Source: Akkermansiaceae bacterium (GTDB taxonomy: Bacteria; Verrucomicrobiota; Verrucomicrobiia; Verrucomicrobiales; Akkermansiaceae). Taken from it: a stretch of 64,000 nucleotides of DNA. Both the position numbers and the translations under genes were made by a program. The notes under the pieces were generated by a model that saw only the letters and a program-made list of their open reading frames with translations, searched no databases and was not told the DNA's origin. Below are positions 17,219 through 24,594 of the stretch, one piece after another; within the stretch, counting starts at the first letter, position 1; each line of letters begins with the position of its first letter. The stretch is taken from the NCBI GenBank assembly GCA_024233135.1, contig JACKPZ010000006.1:124001-188000 (forward strand). Direction: 5' to 3'.

Positions 17219-17980
17219 TCAGTCGCAAATCTTCGATGCCGCGTCGTTGTCGAGGAAGAACGTGGCGTCCGCGTGGGTCTGGAGAAACGATGCGCTCACC
17301 TCGTCGGTGATCGGGCCTTGGATCGCCTGGCGGACGATCGACGCCTTTTTCGAGCCCCATGCGAGCAGGGCGATGCGGCGCGCTTCGAGAATCGTCCCGC
17401 AGCCCATGGTGATCGCCTCGGTGGGCACCTTGTCGATGCCGCCGAACGCGGGCGCGGCGTCGGAGCGGGTGATCGGGTCGAGGTGGATCTTCTGGGTGCG
17501 CGCGTCCATCGGGGTTCCCGGTTCGTTGAACCCGATGTGGCCCGTGCGCCCGATCCCGAGAATCTGGTAGTCGATGCCGCCGGCCTCGCGGATGGCGTCC
17601 TCGTAGTCGCGGCAATGCCGCAGGATTTCCTCCTGACTGACGGTGCCGGACGGCAGGTTCACGCAAGCCGGGTCGATATCGACATGGTCGAACAGATTGC
17701 GGTGCATGAACGACCAGTAGCTTTCCGGATGATTGCGCTCGAGGCCGAGGTATTCATCAAGGTTGAACGTGGTGACGTTCCGGAACGACAGGCCTTCCTC
17801 GCGGTGCAGGCGGATCAACTCGCGGTACAGCGGGATCGGAGTGCTTCCGGTGGCGAGGCCGAGGACGGCGCGGCGGCCGATGAGATCGCGAGAGCGGATC
17901 AACGCGGCGATTTCACCCGCCACTTCGCGGCACGCGGCCGCAGGACTCTCGAATACGAGAAATTGAACATTGGTAACCAT
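17219..17980 (-). CDS. nagB: Glucosamine-6-phosphate deaminase
   Basis: A 253-residue NagB. Converts glucosamine 6-phosphate to fructose 6-phosphate and ammonia, feeding amino sugars into glycolysis. Landmarks: LGLATGSTPIPLYREL near 41, FNLDEYLGL near 73-81 with the catalytic Asp, ILGIGRTGHIGFNEPG near 140-155 with the catalytic His, and the TMGCGTIL segment near 193. The ATG at 17980 gives family length; longer frames upstream are not conserved. nagA is not adjacent. Amino-sugar catabolism fits the polysaccharide lyase at the right end. It lies downstream of prfA on the same strand with a 227-base gap. Confidence 0.94.
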   Translation of the reverse strand: MVTNVQFLVFESPAAACREVAGEIAALIRSRDLIGRRAVLGLATGSTPIPLYRELIRLHREEGLSFRNVTTFNLDEYLGLERNHPESYWSFMHRNLFDHVDIDPACVNLPSGTVSQEEILRHCRDYEDAIREAGGIDYQILGIGRTGHIGFNEPGTPMDARTQKIHLDPITRSDAAPAFGGIDKVPTEAITMGCGTILEARRIALLAWGSKKASIVRQAIQGPITDEVSASFLQTHADATFFLDNDAASKICD

Positions 17981-18102
17981 AACAACAAACAGAACACCGG
18001 GAGGGTGCCCGATGTCCGGGGTGCTGTCAACTTCCGGGAACGGCCGGCGTGCAGCTGGAAGTCGCGGGCCAGGACCCAAGGAGGGGCGATGCATGATCGC
18101 CC

Positions 18103-18162
18103 ATGCCCATGGTCGGACGATGAGAAGAGTCGAAGCGCGGATCACTGGCTTCTCATGGGCAT
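18103..18162 (-). repeat. Interrupted inverted repeat between prfA and nagB
   Basis: ATGCCCATG at 18103-18111 and TGAGAAG at 18121-18127 both pair with CTTCTCATGGGCAT at 18149-18162, so the left arm is the right arm with a short insertion. In the nagB leader or prfA trailer RNA it would fold into a hairpin. No T-run follows, so it is not an obvious terminator; the remainder of the 227-base gap shows nothing else. Confidence 0.35.
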
Positions 18163-18207
18163 CGGCGGACATGCTCCGCCGCTCCTTGTGCACACCACTC
18201 CGGCCGG

Positions 18208-19281
18208 TCAAAGACCCGCTTCGGCGAGGCGCTCGGCCATTTCCGCCTTCTGGAGTCCCTCGGTGAATTCGGCGAGGTCGCCGGCCATCACGCCGGCGAG
18301 ATTGTGCGAGGTGAGGCCGATCCGGTGGTCGGTCACCCGGCTCTGGGGGAAATTGTAGGTCCGGATTTTCTCCGAGCGGTCGCCCGAGCCGATCAGTGAA
18401 CGGCGGTGCGACGAATAGGCCTCCTGCTGCTCGTGGAGCTTCCGTTCGTACAGTTTGGAACGCAGGATCTGCAGGGCGAGTTCCTTGTTTTTGATCTGCG
18501 ACCGGCCTTCCTCGCAGCGGACGTAGATGCCGGTCGGCAGGTGGAAGATCTGCACGGCGGACTCGGTGCGGTTGACGTGCTGGCCGCCCGCGCCGCCCGA
18601 GCGGCAGACTTCGATCCGCAGGTCGTCGGGTTTCAACTCGACGTCCACCTCCTCGGCCTCCGGCAAAACCGCCACCGTGACCGTCGAGGTGTGCACGCGG
18701 CCCTGGGTTTCGGTCTCCGGCACGCGTTGCACGCGGTGCACGCCGGATTCGTATTTCATGAAACGAAACACCTCGTCGCCGGTGATTTTCAGGATCACCT
18801 CCTTGAAGCCGCCGACTTCCGACGGGCTGCTTTCGAGATGCTCGCATTTCCACCCGCGGGTGTCGGCGTAGCGCTGATAGACGCGCATCAACTCCGCGGC
18901 GAAGAGCGAGGCCTCGTCACCGCCCGCGCCGGCGCGGATCTCGATGAGCGCGTCGCGGTCCTCGGACGGGTCGGAGGGCAGCAGGGCGTATTGCAGGTCC
19001 TCGGACAGGCGTTCGATCTCGCCCTGATAGCCGGGGATTTCCTCGGCGGCCATCGCGGCGAGTTCGGGGTCGTCGGATTTCGCGAGTTCCTCGTTGTCGG
19101 CGAGCTGGCGCCGCAGGTCCTCGAGTTTCTCCCACAGGTCGAGCGTCTGGCGGAGCTTGCGGTGCTCGCGCAGGATGGACGTCGCGCGCGCGGGGTCGGA
19201 AAACAAATCGGGATCTCCGACGGCTTCCTCCAGTTCGAGAAAGCGTTCGCGGCGTTTGGCGATGAGGGTGGCGTATTCCAA
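18208..19281 (-). CDS. prfA: Peptide chain release factor 1
   Basis: A 357-residue class I release factor that reads UAA and UAG and triggers peptide release. The GGQ motif lies at 232-234 inside GGAGGQHVNRTESAVQI. The anticodon-like tripeptide is Pro-Glu-Thr at 188-190, fitting the PxT pattern of RF1 rather than the SPF of RF2. Length and the N-terminal helical domain are normal, and the start ATG 19281 matches the family. prmC, often the next gene, is absent; nagB follows after 227 bases. Confidence 0.96.
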   Translation of the reverse strand: MEYATLIAKRRERFLELEEAVGDPDLFSDPARATSILREHRKLRQTLDLWEKLEDLRRQLADNEELAKSDDPELAAMAAEEIPGYQGEIERLSEDLQYALLPSDPSEDRDALIEIRAGAGGDEASLFAAELMRVYQRYADTRGWKCEHLESSPSEVGGFKEVILKITGDEVFRFMKYESGVHRVQRVPETETQGRVHTSTVTVAVLPEAEEVDVELKPDDLRIEVCRSGGAGGQHVNRTESAVQIFHLPTGIYVRCEEGRSQIKNKELALQILRSKLYERKLHEQQEAYSSHRRSLIGSGDRSEKIRTYNFPQSRVTDHRIGLTSHNLAGVMAGDLAEFTEGLQKAEMAERLAEAGL

Positions 19282-19308
19282 GGCGGGCGGCAGCGGGGAT
19301 AGTCGCTC

Positions 19309-19343
19309 GGGACCGCGGAGGGTAGCAAAATCCTCCGCGGCCC
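19309..19343 (-). promoter_or_regulatory. Strong hairpin upstream of prfA
   Basis: CCGCGGAGG (19313-19321) pairs perfectly with CCTCCGCGG (19332-19340), extended by GGG/CCC around one bulged A. It lies between the 3' end of the fibronectin III gene and the prfA start. There is no T-run, so it may act as a transcript-end protector for the upstream gene or as prfA leader structure. Confidence 0.45.
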
Positions 19344-19365
19344 CTCCCGCGCCATGAACGCGGGA

Positions 19366-20070
19366 TCAGCGGCTCACCACCAACCGGAGAAAACGCTCGT
19401 TTCCTCCCAACACGATCGAAGCGGTCCGATAAAGCAGGTTGTCCCGCGGGCTCAGCGACACGTTGGCATCCGACCAATTCCTCAGGTCGGCGCTGGCTTC
19501 CACACGGTAGCTGACGTCGTCGCGCCCGGCGAAGAATCGCATCTGGAGCTTGTCGCCCACGACGCGGGCCTTGGGCATCGATGCGAGCGGCCGGTCGAGC
19601 GGATTCAGGTTCAACGCGTACGAGGTCAGCAGCGTGACGCCGTCGCTGTTGTGATCGACAGCCATCGGCGAGCCCGGCTCGAACCCGAAGGTCATGAGCC
19701 ACTCGTCCGCGCCTTCGAAAAAGCCGCCCGAGGGCGACCAGAAGGGCACGAGGGCCGACATTCCGCTCTTCATGCCCGAGGTGTTCACGGCGACGATGGC
19801 ACAGTAGTAGACGGCACCCGGTTCGAGGTCGGTGAACTCGAAACTCGTCGTGTTTCCTGCGTTCGCCTGGTGGCTCAGCGCCTCGGGATCTTTGCCGAAG
19901 TGGACGATGTAGGAATGGATGTCGGTTTCGGGATTCGCCGCCCACGTCGCCACCATCGTGGGTGGCTCGGTGGCGACTTGTGCGCTGGCCGCACTCGGCA
20001 GGCCGGCAAGGAGGGTTAGGATTGGGAGGGTGGGTAGGAAATACTTTCGAAACAGGTTGAACGTAAGCAT
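19366..20070 (-). CDS. Secreted protein with fibronectin type III domain
   Basis: A 234-residue protein with a signal peptide (FLPTLPILTLLAGLPSAASA, cleavage after Ala-Ser-Ala near residue 29). One fibronectin type III domain follows (about 32-115: PTMVATWAANPETDIHSYIV, FTDLEPGAVYYCAIVAVN). The C-terminal region has NSDGVTLLTSYALNLNPL near 140, the calcium-binding-like repeat with SYALNLNPL that precedes a fn3/lipase-like tail in many secreted Verrucomicrobiota proteins, and ends without a PEP-CTERM signal. No catalytic motif is visible, so its role is likely binding or adhesion. ATG 20070 was chosen because it opens directly into the signal peptide. About 230 AT-richer bases upstream must hold its promoter. 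Confidence 0.75.
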   Translation of the reverse strand: MLTFNLFRKYFLPTLPILTLLAGLPSAASAQVATEPPTMVATWAANPETDIHSYIVHFGKDPEALSHQANAGNTTSFEFTDLEPGAVYYCAIVAVNTSGMKSGMSALVPFWSPSGGFFEGADEWLMTFGFEPGSPMAVDHNSDGVTLLTSYALNLNPLDRPLASMPKARVVGDKLQMRFFAGRDDVSYRVEASADLRNWSDANVSLSPRDNLLYRTASIVLGGNERFLRLVVSR

Positions 20071-20298
20071 GTGGGTTTTCAGTGGGTTTTCTGGCGCGTC
20101 CGGCTGCCGGGTCGCACGAGATGCGGGCATCCAAACGCGGCACAATTTCCCCCAAGCTGAAAGAATTCGCAACTAGCTGATCGTAAGAAAGATCCGAAGA
20201 AAAATACGGCTCAAAATCCGACCTCTCAACGGCACGATTCCGCTCAGGAAAACGAGAATTTTTCCTACTTGCCCGCCCTCGGGGTGCTCACCCGAACC

Positions 20299-21459
20299 TC
20301 ACCGTGAGGCGATCACCTCGACGGTGAAACCCTTGAGATATCCGGTCTCCGGAAGGGTCACGAGCTGTGGATGGTCGGCGCGCTGGCCGTGCTCGGCGAT
20401 GAGCCGCAGCGATTTCTTCGCATCCACCGAGGCGTCCGCGAGATTGCCGAGAAACAGCTCCCGGCTGGCATGGTGGGAGCAGCAGAAGGTCGAAAGGATG
20501 CCGCCCTTTTCGAGCAGCTTGATCGAGCGCAGGTGGATCTCCTTGTAGCCACGCATGGCGTCCATGAGCGTCTTCTTGTTGCGGGTGAAACTCGGCGGGT
20601 CGAGCACGATGAGGTCGTATTCGGGTTCCGCGTGTTTTAGGAAATCGAAGACATTGTGATCGAGCACCTCGATTTCCAGCCCGTTCATCGCCGCGTTGCG
20701 GCGGGCGGATTCGCAGGCTCCGGCGGAGACATCCACGGCGGTCACCTTGGCGGCGCCGGCTTTCGCGCAGGCGAGGGCGAAGCCGCCCTGGTTGCTGAAA
20801 CAATCGAGCACACGCTTGCCCGCGGCCAGATGGGCGACCTCGGCGTGCGATTGGAGCTGGTCCAGGTAGAGACCGGTTTTCTGGCCGTCCATCAGGTCGA
20901 TCTCGAAATCGAGCTGGTTCGCCCGCACCACGAAGGGCGGCGGGCTCTCGCCGTGCAGCATTTCGATTCCCGGCTCCAGCCCTTCCGCACGGCGGACGGG
21001 AGAGTCGTTGCGCAGGACGATCGACGCCGGCGCGAGCAACGAGACCAGCGCCTCGCGGATGAGCTCGCGCCGCATGTCCATCGCCAGCGTGAGCGTCTGG
21101 ACGGAAAGGTGGTCGCCGTAGCGGTCCACGATCAGCCCCGGGATGCCGTCCGACTCGCTCCAGACCAGCCGGCAGAGCCGCGGGTCGATGCCGATCCGCT
21201 CGCGGTATTCGATCGCCTGCTGGATGCGGCGGACGAAGAAATCCAGGTCCAGATCCTGCCGGCGGCGGGAGAATCGACGGGCGACGATCTGCGACTGCGG
21301 ATTGTAGATCGCGGAGCCCAGCGGCCGGTCGCGGAAATCCTTGAGCGTCACGACATCGCCGGGCTGCGGGTTTCCGAACGACTTCTTGATTTCGGTGGCA
21401 TAGACCCACTCGTGGCCGTGGAAAATGCGGGCGCGGGGAGCGATGACGAGACCTGCCAT
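20299..21459 (-). CDS. rlmI: 23S rRNA m5C1962 methyltransferase, RlmI-like
   Basis: A 386-residue class I SAM-dependent methyltransferase of the RlmI/YccW family, which methylates C1962 of 23S rRNA. An N-terminal PUA domain (FHGHEWVYATEIKKSFGNP near 13), the EEHD-like central part (RLVWSESDGIPGLIVDRYGD), then the Rossmann domain: KRVLDCFSNQGGFALACAKAG near 217, LDPPSFTRNKK near 288, and STFCCSHHAS near 325 with the candidate catalytic Cys. Start ATG 21459 gives the family N-terminus. Divergent from the Lys/Ala-rich protein with about 120 bases between starts. Confidence 0.92.
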   Translation of the reverse strand: MAGLVIAPRARIFHGHEWVYATEIKKSFGNPQPGDVVTLKDFRDRPLGSAIYNPQSQIVARRFSRRRQDLDLDFFVRRIQQAIEYRERIGIDPRLCRLVWSESDGIPGLIVDRYGDHLSVQTLTLAMDMRRELIREALVSLLAPASIVLRNDSPVRRAEGLEPGIEMLHGESPPPFVVRANQLDFEIDLMDGQKTGLYLDQLQSHAEVAHLAAGKRVLDCFSNQGGFALACAKAGAAKVTAVDVSAGACESARRNAAMNGLEIEVLDHNVFDFLKHAEPEYDLIVLDPPSFTRNKKTLMDAMRGYKEIHLRSIKLLEKGGILSTFCCSHHASRELFLGNLADASVDAKKSLRLIAEHGQRADHPQLVTLPETGYLKGFTVEVIASR

Positions 21460-21581
21460 GGGGCGCGGACTGTGCGGCCGGCGGAATCCGTTTGTCGACC
21501 GCGAAACCACTCACCGGCGGGAATCCGCAAGATTTCCTCTTGATCCCACCGGAGCGACCACCTAGCCAATGGCCACCAACC

Positions 21582-21881
21582 ATGGGTCAGCAAAACAAAA
21601 AAGTCATCAAACGCCGCCGCCGCGCGAACTACCTGAAGCGCAAGAAGGAGCAGGCGAAACTCGGAGGCATCGCCAAAAAAGCCCCCGCCAAGAAGGAAGC
21701 TCCCGCCAAAAAGGCGCCGGCGAAGAAGGCCGCCGCCAAGAAGGCTCCCGCCAAGAAGGCCGCCAAGAAGGTCGAGGAGGCTCCCGTCGAGGAAGTCGCC
21801 GCCAAGACCGAGGAAACCATTGAAGCGGTCGAAACCAGCGCTCCGGAACCCGCCGAAAGCGAAGAAACCAAGGAGTCCTGA
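21582..21881 (+). CDS. Lys/Ala-rich histone-H1-like small protein
   Basis: A 99-residue protein. The N-terminus MGQQNKKVIKRRRRANYLKR is extremely basic. Residues about 32-63 are repeated KKxPAKKA/KKAPAKKA units like the C-tail of eukaryotic histone H1 and of bacterial AlgP or HctA/HctB-type proteins. The last 35 residues are acidic (many Glu). The basic part probably binds nucleic acid; the acidic tail could moderate this or contact ribosomes. It is followed by a strong terminator, so it is a monocistronic unit, divergent from rlmI. The exact role (nucleoid protein versus ribosome-associated factor) is undetermined. Confidence 0.75.
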   Translation: MGQQNKKVIKRRRRANYLKRKKEQAKLGGIAKKAPAKKEAPAKKAPAKKAAAKKAPAKKAAKKVEEAPVEEVAAKTEETIEAVETSAPEPAESEETKES

Positions 21882-21905
21882 GCTTCCTCACCACTTGTTC
21901 TTTTC

Positions 21906-21941
21906 ACGGGCCGTCCGGATCACCGGGCGGCCCGTTTTTTT
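21906..21941 (+). terminator. Intrinsic terminator after the H1-like gene
   Basis: A 13-bp GC-rich stem with one G-T pair (21906-21918 with 21923-21935), loop ATCA, then six or more T residues. Classic rho-independent terminator 24 bases after the stop codon. Confidence 0.93.
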
Positions 21942-21993
21942 CATCGGGGCGAAGGATGCCGAGCGGAGAATCGCGTGTGTGTGGGGGGATGGT

Positions 21994-22045
21994 TGATGAC
22001 AAATGTAAACAAGCGGCTTGACGACGCTGACGACATTTGTCATCA
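21994..22045 (+). promoter_or_regulatory. Paired BlaI-type operator boxes
   Basis: TGATGACAAATGT at 21994-22006 and its exact reverse complement at 22033-22045 form a 13-bp perfect inverted repeat with a 26-base spacer. Each arm also contains a small dyad, GACAAATGTA (21998-22007) and GACATTTGTC (22032-22041), matching the ACAnnTGT core bound by BlaI/MecI/CopY regulators. The right box lies nine bases before the regulator ATG, and a TTGACG (22018-22023) between the boxes could be the -35 of the promoter. This is best read as an autoregulatory operator for the BlaI/M56 pair. Confidence 0.8.
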
Positions 22046-22053
22046 GGAATGGC

Positions 22054-22461
22054 ATGGAAGAGCGAGAGACGAGTGGTCTTGTTCCTTTGTCGCCTGCCGA
22101 GCAGGCCCTGATGGATCTGGTCTGGCGGCTTCAGCCGGTGTCGGTCAGACACCTGCTGCGCGCGGTGAACCAGGACCGCGTCGAGTCGATCTCCCGCAGC
22201 ACATTGCAAACGCAGCTCACGCGCCTGGAGGCGAAGGGATGGCTGCTCGCGGATGACAGCGGGCGGGTGAGGCACTACCGGTCCGCACCGTCGGAAAAAG
22301 GCGGGCGGGGGAAAGTGCTCGCCGAGTTGAAGGAACGCTTCTTCGGAGGCTCCGGGATGTCCTTGATCCGCTGCCTGGTGGAGGAGGGGGAAATGACGGA
22401 CGAGGAAATGGCGGAGCTCGATCAATTGATCGCGGAACATCGGAAAGGACGGAAATCATGA
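22054..22461 (+). CDS. BlaI/MecI-family transcriptional repressor
   Basis: A 135-residue winged-helix repressor: LSPAEQALMDLVWRLQPVSV near 10-29, and SISRSTLQTQLTRLEAKGWL near 44-63 (recognition helix and wing), with a C-terminal dimerisation helix pair. BlaI-type repressors are inactivated when the partner membrane metalloprotease senses a signal. ATG 22054, with AGGA five bases upstream, is preferred over ATG 22018, because the latter would translate through the right operator box. It overlaps the M56 gene by four bases. Confidence 0.9.
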   Translation: MEERETSGLVPLSPAEQALMDLVWRLQPVSVRHLLRAVNQDRVESISRSTLQTQLTRLEAKGWLLADDSGRVRHYRSAPSEKGGRGKVLAELKERFFGGSGMSLIRCLVEEGEMTDEEMAELDQLIAEHRKGRKS

Positions 22462-24569
22462 GTGTCCTTCCGTTATCGTATTTCCTTCATGTGGCGCTTC
22501 ACGCCGCGATTCTATCAGGTCTGGCCTGGCTGTTGGTCGCGTTTCTCCGCAGCGCGCGGCATCGCTCGGTCGCTGCGGTGGCGGGCTTGCTCGGTGTTTC
22601 CTGCCTGCCGTGGTTTTCCGCCCTGCGGCCCCTCCGTCCGGCGGAAACCCGGCCGGCCGATGTCGCCACCGATCCATTGCCAAGTTGGACGGTTGCGACC
22701 TTGCCGCAGGCCGTGGTCGTGCAGTCTGAAACGACCATTCCGGTGGCCGGGAATCCCGCCGCTTCTCCGGAGAAACGGGAGCCGCTCGATCCGATGAAAG
22801 TGGTTCGCGAGGTCTGGCTCGCCGGCGGGTGCGTCGGACTCATTCTCATCGGGATCGCGTGGAGGAGAGTCCTAGCCTGGCGGAACTCGCTTTCGCCGCT
22901 TGATGACCGGGCGTGGGACGCGCTCCAGTCCATCATGCCGGATGTCCCCGGGAGGGATGGGGTTCGAACCAGCGCGGGACCGGCGAGTCCCTGCGTGGTC
23001 GGATTCCGGAAGCCGCGAATCGTGCTGCCGGATTTCCTTTTCGCTCCCGGGTCGGAGAAGGAGTTGAACTGGGGGTTGAGGCATGAACTGGCTCATCTCA
23101 AGGCGGGCGACTCGCGATGGATGATGGTGTTCGCGCTCGTGCGCTGCCTCCATTGGTGGAATCCGTTCGTTCATCGCCTGGTCGCCTGCTGGGCGGATGC
23201 TCGGGAGGAGCTTTGCGATCTCGCGGCGTGCGAGGATCCGGACGATCGTTCGGACTACGGTGCGTTTCTGATCGCAATCGCCCGGAAGGTCGGGCCGAGG
23301 CGGCGGCTCCGTGTCGCGATGGCACGGCGGGCGGGCGGCCTCCGGATGAAACGAAGGATCGTGGCATTGTTAGGGGCCGCGCCGGAAGCCGGCCGCCGGG
23401 CGGGGATGCGTTTCCGGGTTGCGAGCGTTGTGGTGGCATTGGCGGCAGCGGGGGTGACCTCTGGTTTCCGGATCGGCGCGGCGGAGCCTGTCCGGGATCC
23501 GGAACCGGACATCTCCCGGCACGAGGAACCTGCCGGGAAACCGCAGGAGGTTGCGCAGATCGAAGTCAGCCAATGGCTGGTGTTCTCCAAAACGAAACCA
23601 AGCGTTCGGAATGGGGCGGTCTTCAAGGACGGCGAGCTGGATTCCTACGTTGCAGCTTCGAAAGAACAGGGAGGAATCGCCGCGTGGACGATGTCGCGAA
23701 TCAAGCCGGGGCACGAAGAAGAGATCCGAATTTCCCAAACCTATGACCGTGAGAAAGGACGATCCGGCTGGATCGGAGGGCGTGACTATTCCATGGATTT
23801 CTCATTGCGGAGCTTTGTTCGTTTTTCGCTGAAATTCGAACATCTGGACGGTGAGACGCATCTGGAGGTGAAGGGGCGGTACGCGTTCGTTCCCGGCAGC
23901 GGATTTCCGAGTCCGGACAAGATGCCATATCGGGTCGATGAAGACCGGAGCTATCGCTACCAAAAGGCGGAGGCTTCCGCCGTGCTGAAGATCGGAGAGG
24001 CGGTCTGCGCCGATTTCGGCGAGGTGGAACCGGGTGTGTTTCTACAGTCGTTTTCAATGGCGGTGCCTCAGACAGCGGACAACCGCGATGTGGGCACCTA
24101 CAGCGGGAACGTCGTCAGGCTGCCGTCGCCCGAAGTGAAGGGGATGGTCCGTGTGAGCGGGAAACGGATCCGCATTCCAGCAGGCGAGAAGGTTCCATTT
24201 GAAGAGATCAGAGGAGCAAAAGGATATCGCAAGATGGACGATGGGTTGAACTATCCCTTGGTTAACAATGCGGATGAGTTTTGGGAGGACGTGATCTTTT
24301 CAAAGATCGAGGAGTTCCCAACCGTCGAGATCCCCTTGAACGAAATGCGCGCTCCGTGGAAGGCGCTCCCGGGTTTCGAACTCAAGGTGGTCGCCTCGGA
24401 AGACTCCAAACTCCTTCAGGTGACAGGAAAGCCGGCGGATGACGCGGTGGACCGTCAGGAGCGAACGGTCGGTCCCATTCCGGATGGGCTCAATCTCTCG
24501 TTCACCGTGAAGAGCGGCGATCCGAGAGAAAAGGCCCGGGTGTTCTTCAAGGCGGAGGTGGTTCGGTAG
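22458..24569 (+). CDS. M56 (BlaR1-type) membrane metalloprotease with unusual C-terminal domain
   Basis: A 703-residue sensor protease. Membrane helices at about 8-30, 38-54, 118-137 and 317-337. The zinc site HELAH is at 209-213, with the downstream DAREELCD near 247-254 providing the third ligand. Partner of the BlaI-type repressor encoded directly upstream (ATGA overlap). In staphylococcal BlaR1 the extracellular C-terminus is a penicillin-binding domain. Here residues 340-703 have no SxxK/SxN/KTG set visible; instead they form a soluble, beta-rich region with paired segments I cannot assign. The sensed ligand is therefore unknown and need not be a beta-lactam. No regulated target gene is adjacent on this strand. 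Confidence 0.85.
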   Translation: MSVLPLSYFLHVALHAAILSGLAWLLVAFLRSARHRSVAAVAGLLGVSCLPWFSALRPLRPAETRPADVATDPLPSWTVATLPQAVVVQSETTIPVAGNPAASPEKREPLDPMKVVREVWLAGGCVGLILIGIAWRRVLAWRNSLSPLDDRAWDALQSIMPDVPGRDGVRTSAGPASPCVVGFRKPRIVLPDFLFAPGSEKELNWGLRHELAHLKAGDSRWMMVFALVRCLHWWNPFVHRLVACWADAREELCDLAACEDPDDRSDYGAFLIAIARKVGPRRRLRVAMARRAGGLRMKRRIVALLGAAPEAGRRAGMRFRVASVVVALAAAGVTSGFRIGAAEPVRDPEPDISRHEEPAGKPQEVAQIEVSQWLVFSKTKPSVRNGAVFKDGELDSYVAASKEQGGIAAWTMSRIKPGHEEEIRISQTYDREKGRSGWIGGRDYSMDFSLRSFVRFSLKFEHLDGETHLEVKGRYAFVPGSGFPSPDKMPYRVDEDRSYRYQKAEASAVLKIGEAVCADFGEVEPGVFLQSFSMAVPQTADNRDVGTYSGNVVRLPSPEVKGMVRVSGKRIRIPAGEKVPFEEIRGAKGYRKMDDGLNYPLVNNADEFWEDVIFSKIEEFPTVEIPLNEMRAPWKALPGFELKVVASEDSKLLQVTGKPADDAVDRQERTVGPIPDGLNLSFTVKSGDPREKARVFFKAEVVR

Positions 24570-24574
24570 GAACC

Positions 24575-24591
24575 GGATCAGTGGCTGATCC
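24575..24591. terminator. Short hairpin between convergent genes
   Basis: GGATCAG TGG CTGATCC, a perfect 7-bp stem with a three-base loop, centred in the 25-base gap between the stops of the M56 gene and the convergent hypothetical gene. No T-run of note on either strand, so a weak bidirectional terminator at most. Confidence 0.35.
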
Positions 24592-24594
24592 ACG

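Noticed and set aside
17720..18853. Extended nagB reading frame reaching upstream into prfA
   Set aside because: The part upstream of 17980 has no NagB similarity and its beginning lies in prfA, on the same strand in a different frame.
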